NCBI RefSeq assembly: GCF_018294505.1
Contig: NC_057809.1
Location: 416,133,485 to 416,197,484 of the forward strand
From: Triticum aestivum
Taxonomy: Eukaryota > Streptophyta > Magnoliopsida > Poales > Poaceae
Length of the DNA stretch: 64,000 nucleotides
Direction: 5' to 3'
Part shown: positions 54,580-64,000 of the stretch, one piece after another
How the letters are laid out: each line of letters begins with the position of its first letter
Numbering within the stretch: position 1 is the first letter of the stretch
The notes under the pieces: generated by a model
What the model saw: the letters and a program-made list of their open reading frames with translations, nothing else
Databases searched by the model: none
What the model was told of the DNA's origin: nothing
Made by a program: the position numbers and the translations under genes

Positions 54580-57500
54580 ACCTGAACTTCTCCTAGTGCT
54601 AGCTTGAACTTCCGCGAACATTGCCCAAATGGGGCTTGCGATGTACCGTTGGAAAGCTATGGACACCAGTATCATGACCCAAGTTAAATTTTTGGCAAAA
54701 TGTAAGCGGTTTAAGAGCAGTTTTGAAAACCGTTTTTTCTTCATACAAAACACATGAATCGTATTTTCGATCGCATTTGTGTACTGTTTATCGGAATGAG
54801 CCAAATAATATGGCGTTGGAAAGCTGCTGCAAAACCGCTCCTTCCGCATGTTGAAAGTTTTCTCTAATCCCCTATGGATAAAGAGTAATTTGGAAAATCG
54901 TAGAATTTCACAAACTGAACACCTGAGTTCGTATTTTCGATGCCATTTCTAAATGCCTAATCCAATTGAGGCAAATAATATGGCGTTGGAAAGCTTATGA
55001 AAATGCGCTGCTTTTTCATATTAAAAGTTTTTTCTAATTTTGAACGGTTTAAAAGTAATTTAGAAAATGATACAAGTTCCACCGAGTTTGTATTTTCGAG
55101 CTAATTTTTTAACCGTACGTCCGAATGCAGCAAATGATATGGCGTTGGAAAGCTTGAACAAATGCGAACTTTTTGTATATATTGTTTCTCCTAATTCCTT
55201 ATGATTTTAAGTCAATTTTGAAAATGGCTAAAAACGTATTTTCCCCATAATTTCTGTAAACTTTATCGGAATGAGGCAAATAATATACCGCTGAAAAGCT
55301 ACGAAAAATGCGAAACTTTTTTATGTTGATGGTTTTCTCTAATCCCTAGACATTTTCATGTAATTTCGAAAACGGTGAGATCATTCATTCTACTTTTATC
55401 GCGAAACAGATTCTTCGAAAATGCACTGCGTGAAGAACCTGAACTTCGCTTTGTTTTTCACGTGATTTTTTTCCCGTAGCTCTCCATCCACTTGCCGGAA
55501 CACTCACTGGAATTGAGCAAGTAATATACCAGTGGAAAGCTAAGGTAAACACGCGACTTTCCCGTGTTGATCGTTTTTTCATACTCGCGACGATTTTAAA
55601 AGTTTTTCATCTCAAATTCATTCACTATAGTAGTCGAACTTCCTGTTATTTTCACGTTGAACTTCTGTGACGTATTTTTGTTTGTAATTTTCTCATCCAT
55701 TTCGTCAGTGTTACAGAAATGATATTCTTGTTGTATAAACCTCTTTCACAATATATTTTTTTAACTTTCTCCGACCGAGGACTTGAACTTACACAAATGA
55801 TATTCCTTCCGTTTTGAAGTAAATTAGAAAATGACGAGATCATGATTTTTGCCTTCATCGCGAATGGAAATGCACTGCGTGAAGTAGTTGAACTTCTCGG
55901 GCATGTCTGTTTGAACTTCACTCTGTCTTTGACGTGCTATTTTTTGCACTGTGTGAATTAGTTGAACTTCTAGGGCATGTCTGTTTGAACTTCACTCTGT
56001 TTCGCTATATTGTATTTTTCTTATATGAAATACACGCCATGTAGTTCATGAACTTCCACTTGTTATCACTTTGAACTTCTCTCTGGTTTGAGAGAATTAT
56101 TTTAAAACACAAAAACAACATATTTTTACGTATTTTTGGACATCTAAATACACGGTGAAACTCTCACAAGAATTTTTTGAATTTTTCCTCGCCAAGCACT
56201 TGAACTTATAGCAATCATTTTTTCATTTATGAGTTGTTTTTTAAAGTGCAAAAAATGGCGTTGTGTTTTTTATTTTTTAAACAGGTAAATCCTAGGTTTT
56301 AATAAACTCTAAACTTCTCTGTTATTTCAATTTTAACTTCACCTTTTTATATTTTGAGTAAACAAATTGTATTCGATTTTTATACGGAAAAAATCGAACA
56401 TGGAAATACAAGGTGAACCCCTCTCGCAAGAATTTTTGAACTTCTCCAGGCAGAGCACTTGAACTTCTTTCAACAAACAATTTAAGCTTTTATTTTTCTA
56501 TACATCAAAAACGTGTTTTAAATGGTATACATGAAAATCTCATTCTTTTTACTATGAACTTTTTTCAACATGTAAGAATTTTTTGAATACATCAAAAACG
56601 TGTTTTAAATGGTATACATGAAAATTTTAAACCGTTCATCAAAATGTGGCACATAATATATCCGGTGGAAAGCTTATGAATAGCAGCAAGTTTTTCATGT
56701 AGACATGTGTTACAAATTTGTTGCCGTTTGAGAGCAGTTTTTAAAATGGCAAAACAACATTGTTTTTTGCCTTTTAAAACAACAATGTAAATGAACGACG
56801 ATCGTCTGGTAAATGTAATTTTTGAACTTTGCAGGGCGGAGCATGTGAACTTCTTGCAACAAACCTTTTAGGCTTTTAATTTTGTATTCTTTTGTTCTCT
56901 TCTGAGACACATTCCGTGTAGTAGTTGAACTTCTCACTGTTTTCACCTTGAACTTCTGTCATGTATTTTTTTCAACCTCTCTCACAATAATTTTAGAATT
57001 TTCTTGGGCCGGGCACTTGAACCTCTAGCAACAAAACTTTTAGCTTTTGCTTTTTCATTCTTTTTTTATACAAATGCACACCACAAAGTACGTCAACTTT
57101 TGGGTGTTATCAATCTAAACTTCTATCGGTTACGTGAAAATATCCGAGTTTTTTATAGACATAGAATCGCTCCACCATGTTTATTTGAACTTCATTGTGT
57201 ATTTTTAGAAATGTGAAAAATTGGAGGTTTTAAGAAACATCTAACTTCTTTGTTATTTGAAATTGAACTTATTGGTTTTATTCTTTATTAACTAGAAAAA
57301 TCTGGTTTTTAAATAAATATCAAATTGTCCGCTTTTTCAAATTGAACTTCTTGGTTTTATTCTCTATTGACGAGAGAACCTAAGTTTTTTTTATATACAT
57401 TGAACTACTCCATTTTTTCAATTGAACTTCTTGGTTTTAATCTACTTGGAACTTCTGTATGGGGGAAACACGTTCATCATTGTTTTTTGTTTTTGTTTTG

Positions 57501-58130
57501 AGCTTCTAAATCCTAGGTTTTTAATATACTTGGAACTTCTGTGTTATTTTAATTTTAACTTCACATTTTCATTTTTTGAGTAAAGAATTGTGTTCGGTCT
57601 TAAAATAAACATCGAATTTGACTTTTTTTCTATTTTTTAACTTCATGGTTGATTCTTTAATAACGATGGATATTTTTAGTATTTTAATGGTACAATCCTA
57701 GATTGTTTCATAAACATCGAACCACTTAGTTATTTTACTTTGAACTTCTAGTTTTTTGAAAAATAGAAAATTTCTCTTTTTAAAACTTTTTCTTAGTTTT
57801 CCTTTATTTTTAATTTGAATTGCTCTATTATTGTAATTTGGACTTCTTGGTTTATTTTTTATAGTAATCGGAAAATGCTAGTTTTGTAATAAAAATTTAA
57901 TTGGCCCGTTATTTAAATTTGAACTTCTAGAGCTTTTTATATTTTTCCAATAAATGGGGAAGACTTTGAGTTTTTTGTATACATCTAACTACCCGTTTAA
58001 ATAAAATTGAACTTCTTGATTTTATTCTTTTAATAACAAGGAAAGTTTGAGAGAGAAATTATATGTGCGCACACACACACACTTAGTAATACACGAACCT
58101 TCATGGAAGTAATACATGAACTTCTCTGTA
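54580..58130. repeat. Motif-rich AT region: 'GGAAAGCT' ladder and 'GAACTTC' array
   Basis: 'ATGGCGTTGGAAAGCT' or close variants, usually preceded by 'gaggcaaataata', start at about 54651, 54818, 54988, 55147, 55293, 55534 and 56667 (positions of the GGAAAGCT core), so the first five are 146-170 bp apart. From 54585 to 58120, 'GAACTTC' and near variants occur about thirty times, mostly as 'TTGAACTTCT', all on the plus strand. There is no supported gene. This is decayed repetitive DNA of unknown role. Confidence 0.8.
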
Positions 58131-58943
58131 CTTTGTTTTTCTCATGTTCACATGCACATTGGTTTTCCAAAAGAAAAGCTTAGGAGAATACAATTGGGGA
58201 AAAACTCTACAGAAATGTGTACTGAAACATCATAATAGAAAGTTGATTCTGAAATTTTTGCAACAAGTTAGAACTCTATGTGCAGGTCTAAAGACCATCA
58301 CACCAATGGTTCCTTTCCGGCCCAGCCATGCATCGGCCTAGTCAGCATCCCCACCAATGGGGATTTCACTGTAGAGTTTCAAATTACAGAATGATAAAAT
58401 CAACCAACCTAGAAGTTCCTTTGTATTGTTGTTGCATCTCCTACAGAACAAATAAAAAAGATACATAATCAAGGTTGCAAAAAGCATTTTGTATGGTGGC
58501 AAGTTGAGAGGAGTGCAAGACAATTTTTTGCTAGGTCTAGCACAAGACATTTTGTATTATAACAAGTTAGAAGGAAAATTTCATGATAAAAATAACATAC
58601 ATCATGTAATGTGAAGAAGTAAATATAGTTTATTTAAGGGGAAGTAGCAGCCCAGGAGAGGCAAACATCACGCAAAGCCTAATGACATAGCATTATAAAT
58701 TATAAGTTCAGTAGTTCATACTTGAAAATAAGTTTTTTATTCTGAGAATCTTATTTGAAAGACTTCTCTCACAAGTCATAAAGGGAAAATTCCACACAAA
58801 TATGCGCGCGAACAGTTCGACACATAGTGACATAAATACATAAGATAAAAGTAAAGTACTTAACAAAGGGCACTCGTGCATCCAGGACTCCACAATTGTC
58901 AATACTCATTCTGATCCTCTGATGCAAGGCTTGTTCATATCTT

Positions 58944-59390
58944 CTATTGATGCAAGGCTTCGGCTTGAGTCAGTTTAGGATCAATAGGACGTGTCCACTT
59001 GTCAATGGGACCTAACTTGTGTGCCTTCGCGCTTCCGATACAAGTAGCTTCGTCATCTCCAGCGCAAGAAATATTCACAGTTTGTTTGAGCTCTAGCTCA
59101 TGGGCAGTCTTCTGCCTCCTCTTATTAGATGACTCTTCAAGAGATTTCTTGCACTTGTCTTTAGCTTCCTGTGAGCTTTTCTTGCATTTTGCCACATCAT
59201 TGCCAACATGAGCCACATGTTGCTTGTGACGATAAACACCCCCAGTGCTCACATGGTTACAGAAAATACACTTCACTTTATCCTTGTTAGAAGCATCAAC
59301 TAGACTCCCGTACTCCCATCCCACACCATCCGAGTTTCTCTTAAGGACATTCGCCTCCTGCAATGTCAATGTTGCCTTTGTCTTGGACAT
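58944..59390 (-). CDS. BED-type zinc-finger exon (hAT-like or captured gene fragment)
   Basis: From ATG 59390 (MSKTKATLTL) the frame runs to a stop at 58944, 148 codons. It has 'GWEYGSLVDASNKDKVKC', then 'CIFCNHVSTGG' and 'VYRHKQHVAHVGND', ending with 'KCKK': the C-x2-C...H...C pattern of BED fingers found in hAT transposases and in plant DUF659-type proteins, which bind DNA. A Lys-rich tail follows. An intron acceptor (TTTCAG, 59402-59401) precedes the ATG, so it looks like the first coding exon of a longer gene. No DUF659 or hAT dimerisation domain follows, so it is truncated. Confidence 0.7.
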   Translation of the reverse strand: MSKTKATLTLQEANVLKRNSDGVGWEYGSLVDASNKDKVKCIFCNHVSTGGVYRHKQHVAHVGNDVAKCKKSSQEAKDKCKKSLEESSNKRRQKTAHELELKQTVNISCAGDDEATCIGSAKAHKLGPIDKWTRPIDPKLTQAEALHQ

Positions 59391-59731
59391 CCTCGAAATA
59401 CTGAAATACACAACAAGCAAAAGTTCAGTAATTCGCTTCGCTAATGTTAAAAAAATGGACCAGATCTATGAAAGTCTAGACTACAAATAGGCGTAAATCC
59501 AGATATTGATCAAAGTAACAATTCAGTATATCATGTCTGTACGTGTATGCGTAAGTCCACATCCGAGAAATACCGAAATAAACACCAAGCAATAGTTCAG
59601 TAATCCGATTCGCTAATGCTAAAAAAATGGACTAGATCTACCAAAGTCCAGACTACAAGTAGGTGTAAATCCAGATAATAAACAAAGCAACAATTCAGTA
59701 TATCATGTATGTACGTGTATGCGTAAGTCCA
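59388..59731. repeat. Tandem duplication of a 172-bp unit
   Basis: Two copies, 59388-59559 and 59560-59731, share 'gcaa(a/t)agttcagtaat' and 'gtacgtgtatgcgtaagtcc'. The unit spans the start of the BED exon and upstream intron. The outer copy has TTTCGG in place of the acceptor TTTCAG, and the copies differ at roughly 10-15 positions. Confidence 0.85.
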
Positions 59732-60540
59732 CATCCTATAAACATATAGCAGAAGATAAATCATTAAGTGCTTAATTAGGTACAGAATTTGGTTCCTGTA
59801 GCAAATGGAAGAATCAGAGCAATATACATTATAATATCATAATTTACGCACAGCAACATAAAATATATAGCAAGCTGCATACCAAGAGATTCCAAGAATA
59901 AAATCAAAAAAATCCATTAAGGAAATAAAAAGAACATTCTTTTTTCTACATTAGAAACTTAAATGTGTTGCATTCGAAACTTATTTACTATTGCAAGTTG
60001 CAATGCTCAATACAGATTTAGAAGAAATTTCCTTTTTATACCAACTGAATAACCCCTCTGGTTAAAATGACAGCACACCCATATTGTAATTTGAACCACC
60101 ATGTGAAAGAACCTCATGTCTCTACATTCAACATTACCAGCAGCCACATCCACACGCGTATGATCCTTCTTTTAGACTAGTACTAGTACGAGTTAATGTC
60201 AAGTGTGTCACATCTTGGCATCATGCAACAGAATATGATCCAACTTCTACACTAGTACTAGACTACTAGTACTGCCCAGTACCACCAATTGGCATTATGC
60301 CACATATATAACTTAGTAACTGAGAAAACCATAGAGCAAGCTTCAGTAACATCAATAGTTTCTAGGATGTTTACCTTCAGACCAGTCGATGCTCCCCTGG
60401 TTCTTCAGGTGCAAATCTTCCTTGGGTATATTAATTTATGATGTTGCAGCTAGCTAGCTTCTATGTAGTTTCTCTCATCGGTCAATCACAGGAGGTAAGA
60501 TATGGCCAAGTGCTGACTGCTCTACTCTCAACCTAATGGA
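59732..60540. other. AT-rich region without gene
   Basis: Probably intron or untranslated sequence of the zinc-finger transcript. No supported frame. Confidence 0.45.
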
Positions 60541-61500
60541 GCCCATCATCATCGGTTGCCCGTAGTACAGATAAGCATCATAGTAGCAAGCAATACGGCA
60601 AAGTTGAACGACCTGATGTGGTGAAGCTGAACGGCTTGGACACAGCGAGGTCGGAGCTGCAGTTGGAGAAGGCAGATGGGGAGGTACACGAGCTCCTTCC
60701 AGGAGGCTTTACAACATTCCACCAGGGCGGCGGCTTGGAGGTCAAGCACGGCCCCTGCGGCTGACCAAGAGCGGCTCTTCTTGTTGGATGCGATGGAGGT
60801 GGCCGTGCGGTGCACATTTGGTGGCAGCAGCAGGTGTGAGCATAGGTCGCTAGGGAGGATTTGACCAGCCTCGTGGCGGTTCTATTATCCCTTGCACTGC
60901 AGTTCAATCACCCCGGTGATGGCAGCAACCAGCGATGGCTGCAGAGGAGAGCTGCAGGACTTGAGGTGTTTCGCTGGAGAAATCGATGCAGCGGTCTCCG
61001 CTGACGGCAAGGGCAGGGCGACTGGGCGGCCGAGGGGAGGGAGCAGGGCACGCCACGACTCCGACGCGGATTTTGGAGAAGCGCTCGTGAGCACTACAGA
61101 AGGGGGCGACGCCGAGCAGTGGCCACTGGACATGGGGCGCAGGTGGCGGCGCGGGGAGCTTGGGAGGTAGGTGGTCGCGGCGCCGCACGGTGGCAACCGG
61201 ACCCCGGCCTCCGGCGTCCGAGACGTGGGAGCCTGGCGGCAGGCGCACCTGGTGGCGGGGAGGTGGTTGGGGCGGAGGGCGGTGGCCGTTGGGGAGGAGG
61301 CACGCCGGCCGTGGGGGAGGAGGCGGCGGTGAGATCCAAGGAGGATGGCGACGGCGGCGCGATCCAGAGAGGGTAGTGGCAGCGTTCGTGAGAGGGGATC
61401 GGGAAAGGTCAGGGGTGGGGATCGGGGAGGTGGTAGACGAGCAGGCCTGCGTGTGGCCTTTTTCTTTTTTTGCTCCGTGGGTTTGGGAGTTCGGGAACAC
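60541..61500 (-). other. GC-rich block, possible promoter and leader of the zinc-finger gene
   Basis: High GC with open frames on both strands (Pro-rich on minus, Gly/Arg-rich on plus) that reflect composition. Its place upstream of the minus-strand BED exon and next to the right terminus fits a CpG-rich promoter and 5' leader. No promoter motif is certain. Confidence 0.4.
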
Positions 61501-61525
61501 CAAATCGGGCCTATATAGGATGATC

Positions 61526-61568
61526 GTGATCCAAATATCTATTCTAATCCTGGGATTAGAATAGTGTT
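61526..61568 (-). repeat. Right inverted terminus of hairpin-ended element
   Basis: On the minus strand it reads AACACTATTCTAATCC then CAGGATTAGAATAG and ATATTTGGATCAC. The inner palindrome has ten perfect pairs and a 2-nt loop. Confidence 0.75.
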
Positions 61569-62060
61569 ATATATATATATATCCACTCGGATGTAGGTTT
61601 TCATAAAGTATTATTGTTGACATTACCCTTGAGGTAAAAGGTTGGGAGGCAAAACTATAAGCACCTATCTTTCTCTATGTCCGACTAAGGCTTTGAACCC
61701 ATAAGTATCGCATGAGTGTTAGCAATTGTGAAAGACTAAATGATAGTTAAGTATGTGGACTTGGTGAAAAGCTCTTATATTGACTCTTTCCGATGTTATG
61801 ATAAATTGGAATCGCTTCAATGACTGAGATCATAGTTTGTTACTCTTCAATAAAGTTTTTGATCCATATTTGACCATGTGAACAAATTGTTACTTTAGCA
61901 TAAAAAAATTATATGACAATACATGTTGTTGTTCTAAAGATGATCATGATGCCCTCATGTCCGTATTTTATTTTATTAACACCTCTATCTCTAAACATGT
62001 GGACATATTTATCGATTTCGGCTTTCGCTTCAGGACAAGCAAGGTCTAAGCTTGGGGGAG
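61569..62060 (+). mobile_element. WHAM-like element, end of internal region with polypurine tract
   Basis: The text 'atccactcggatgtaggttt' continues the sequence cut at 54288. It ends in 'gcttgggggagt', a polypurine tract directly before the LTR. No gene is present. Confidence 0.75.
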
Positions 62061-63542
62061 TTGATACATCCATTTTGCATCATGCTTTTATATTGATATT
62101 TATTGCATTATGGGTTGTCATTACAAATTATGGTACAATACTTATGCCTTTTCTCCCTGATTTTATAAGGTTTACATGAAGAGGGAGAATGCCGCCAGCT
62201 GGAATCCTAGACTGGAAAAGGAGCAAATCTGAGAGACCTATTATGTACAACTCCAAAATTCCTGAAACTTCACGGAGAATTATTTTGGAATATATAAAAA
62301 TATTGGGCAAGGGTGGGGACGTGCCCTACCCCCTGGGCGCGCCCCCTGCCTTATGGGCCCCATGGCAGGCCTCTGGTGCCCATCTTTGCTATATGAAGGC
62401 TTTTTACCTGGAAAAATGAAGAGGGATCTTTCAGTATGAAGCGCCACCTTCTCGAGGCGGAACTGGGCAGAACCAATCTAGGGCTCCGGCGGAGTTGTTC
62501 TGTCGGGGAAACTTCCCTCCCGGAGGGGAAAATCATCGTCATCGTCATCACCAATGATCCTCTCAAAGAGAGGGGCTCAATCTCCATCAACATATTCACT
62601 AGCACCATCTCCTCTCAAACCCTAGTTCATGTCTTGTATCCAATCTTTGTCCCAAAATCTCAGACTGGTACCTGTGGGTTGCTAGTAGTGTTGATTACTC
62701 CTTGTAGTTGATGCTAGTTGGTTTATTCGGTGGAAGATCGTATGTTTCGATCCTTACTGATAATCAATACTCCTCTGATTATGAACATGAATATGCTTTG
62801 TGAGTAGTTACGTTTGTTCCTGGGGACATGGGAGAAGTCTTGTTATAAGTAATCATGTGAATTTGGTATTCGTTCGATATTTTGATGAGATGTATGTTGC
62901 CTCTCCTCTAGTGGTGTTATGTGAACGTCGACTACATGACACTTCGCCATGATTTGGGCTTAGGGGAAGGCATTGGGAAGTAATAAGTATATGATGGGTT
63001 GCTAGAGTGATGGAAGCTTAAACCCTAGTTTATGCGTTACTTTGTAAGGGGCTGATTTGGATCCATATGTTTCATGCTATGGTTAGATTTATCTTAATTC
63101 TTCTTTCATAGTTGCGGATGCTTGCGAGTGGCGTTAATCATAAGTGGGAGGCTTGTCCAAGGAAGGACAACACCCAAGCACTGGTCCACCCACATATCAA
63201 ATTATCAAAGTAACGAACGCGAAACATATGAGCATGATGAAAACTAGCTTGACAGTAATTCCCATGTGTCCTCGGGAGCGCTTTGCTTTATATAAGAGTT
63301 TGTCCAGGCTTGTCCTTTGCTACAAAAAGGATTGGGCCACCTTGCTGCACCTTAGTTACTTTTGTTACTCGTTACTTGTTACGAATTATCTTATCATACA
63401 AGTATCTGTTACCGATAATTTCAATGCTTGCAGAGAATACCTTGCTGAAAATCGCTTGTCATTTCCTTCTGCTCCGCGTTGGGTTCGACACTCTTACTTA
63501 TTGAAAGGACTATGATAGATCCCCTATACTTGTGGGTCATCA
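62061..63542 (+). repeat. 3' LTR of WHAM-like element (1482 bp)
   Basis: It begins TGATACATCCATTTTGCATC and ends 'cttgtgggtcatca'. The polypurine tract before it fixes the orientation. It resembles the WHAM LTR from memory. The matching 5' LTR is not in the window. Confidence 0.82.
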
Positions 63543-64000
63543 CATACACTCTTGACCAAGTCTAGAAATGACAAGATGGTGCGTGGCCACTCCATCAATT
63601 TGTTTTAGTTGTTTGACTCACCTCCCTAGAAGTTCAAGGTTATGAGTTTGATTGTAGAGACGGTCAAGAGGACAACTGCTAACCAGAAGAGGTCTTGTGG
63701 ATATTCCCCACGCATTTAGATGATTATCAACTCCAAAGTTGGTACATGCACATATCTACTAGATCGTGAGAACCTCCCTCTTCAGCCAGAGTTCAAGGAT
63801 AATGTGGTGGTTATGGATCCCTCACACCCCACATCTGTTGAAGCTCAAGAGGAGGCCCAGGCAGCAACGATAGCTAAAGTAGCTCAGGAAGCTGCAACTC
63901 CCAATGCACCTATTGCAAACCTCAAGTCAAAGGATGATCATGTGACATATCTAATAGAGGCCACCCTGAGGATTGAGAGGAGTCTGGCCAACATATCCAA
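63543..64000 (+). CDS. Unclassified flank with a frame open to the window edge
   Basis: From ATG 63720 (after TAG 63717-63719) the frame is open for 93 codons to the edge. It begins MIINSKVGTCTYLLDRENLP and continues Ala/Glu-rich with 'IAKVAQEAATPNAPIANL' and 'IEATLRIERSLANIS'. The composition looks like real coding sequence, perhaps a retrotransposon gag or third frame, but I recognise no domain. This is the sequence into which the WHAM-like element was inserted. Confidence 0.4.

Larger units (their letters stand above)
54289..61568. mobile_element. Unclassified 7.28-kb element with hairpin-forming inverted ends
   Basis: The left end (54289 onward) and the reverse complement of the right end (61568 inward) match over about 42 bp with about seven differences, both starting AACACTATTCT. 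The first 24 bases at each end are themselves palindromic (right end ATTCTAATCC-CA-GGATTAGAAT on the minus strand). Flanks rejoin into the WHAM-like element. A 9-bp duplication would suit a Mutator-like element; the BED zinc-finger exon inside suggests a hAT link. No transposase domain is visible, so the copy is non-autonomous or decayed. Confidence 0.7.

Noticed and set aside
60904..61503. 199-codon minus-strand frame near the right hairpin terminus
   Set aside because: Pro-rich by composition; better read as GC-rich leader or promoter sequence.
54291..61566. CACTA element, because both ends contain CACTATTCT
   Set aside because: The adjacent 3-bp flanks (AAA and TTA) do not match, there are no CACTA-type subterminal palindromes, and no CACTA gene lies inside.
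54289..61568. Helitron, because of a hairpin near the right end
   Set aside because: Helitrons lack terminal inverted repeats and end in CTRR; here both ends match as inverted copies and each carries the hairpin.

Overview
This window reads as intergenic DNA of a large grass genome, almost certainly a Triticeae species (wheat or a close relative). I base this on repeats I recognise: TGATACGTCTCC-type Sabrina LTRs, a WHAM/Athila-like gypsy element, a BARE/Angela-type Copia LTR beginning with 'ggaaatatgccctagagg', and CACTA transposons whose ends carry palindromic 'TAATGGCGCACC' units. I find no ordinary single-copy host gene. Every long coding region belongs to a transposable element. Family names come from memory and were not checked by search.

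The layout is a deep stack of nested insertions. Left arm, from inside out: an apparently complete CACTA element (2903-15291, 3-bp TCA target duplication) sits inside a degenerate gypsy element whose 3.9-kb 3' LTR is 16576-20490. That gypsy lies inside a minus-strand Sabrina-like element (20491-26738, 5' LTR 25151-26738). The Sabrina element lies in a plus-strand Sabrina LTR (remnant 26739-26937), which lies in a second CACTA element (26938-28560 and 50041-51228). Middle: a Copia element (28561-50040) interrupts the second CACTA element inside its transposase exon. A well-preserved Tat-type gypsy element (29711-42621, two 545-bp LTRs) interrupts the Copia 5' LTR. Right arm: the second CACTA element interrupts a WHAM/Athila-like gypsy element (51229-54288 and 61569-63542, ending in a 1.48-kb 3' LTR). 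A separate 7.28-kb element with hairpin-forming inverted ends (54289-61568) also interrupts that gypsy. Unclassified sequence with an open frame occupies 63543-64000.

Best-preserved coding content. The first CACTA element has an uninterrupted transposase frame (1183 codons from its likely start). Its second gene has four exons that splice in phase with GT-AG introns to about 1114 residues, combining an En/Spm-type DNA-binding region, a coiled coil, a DUF8039-like region and an Ulp1-like tail. A third small frame carries an RNase H1/viroplasmin-type hybrid-binding domain plus a membrane-like tail. The Tat element carries gag-protease and RT-RNase H-integrase frames in one register separated by a single TAG. 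Downstream of a 15-copy, roughly 73-bp tandem array it also carries a seven-exon gene on the opposite strand with a 'putative gypsy-type transposon' domain. Both Copia and WHAM-like elements are dead, with several stops and changed catalytic residues.

The items most worth following up are the CACTA accessory proteins and their shared upstream block, the spliced antisense gene of the Tat element, and the unclassified hairpin-ended element with its internal motif ladder and BED zinc-finger exon.
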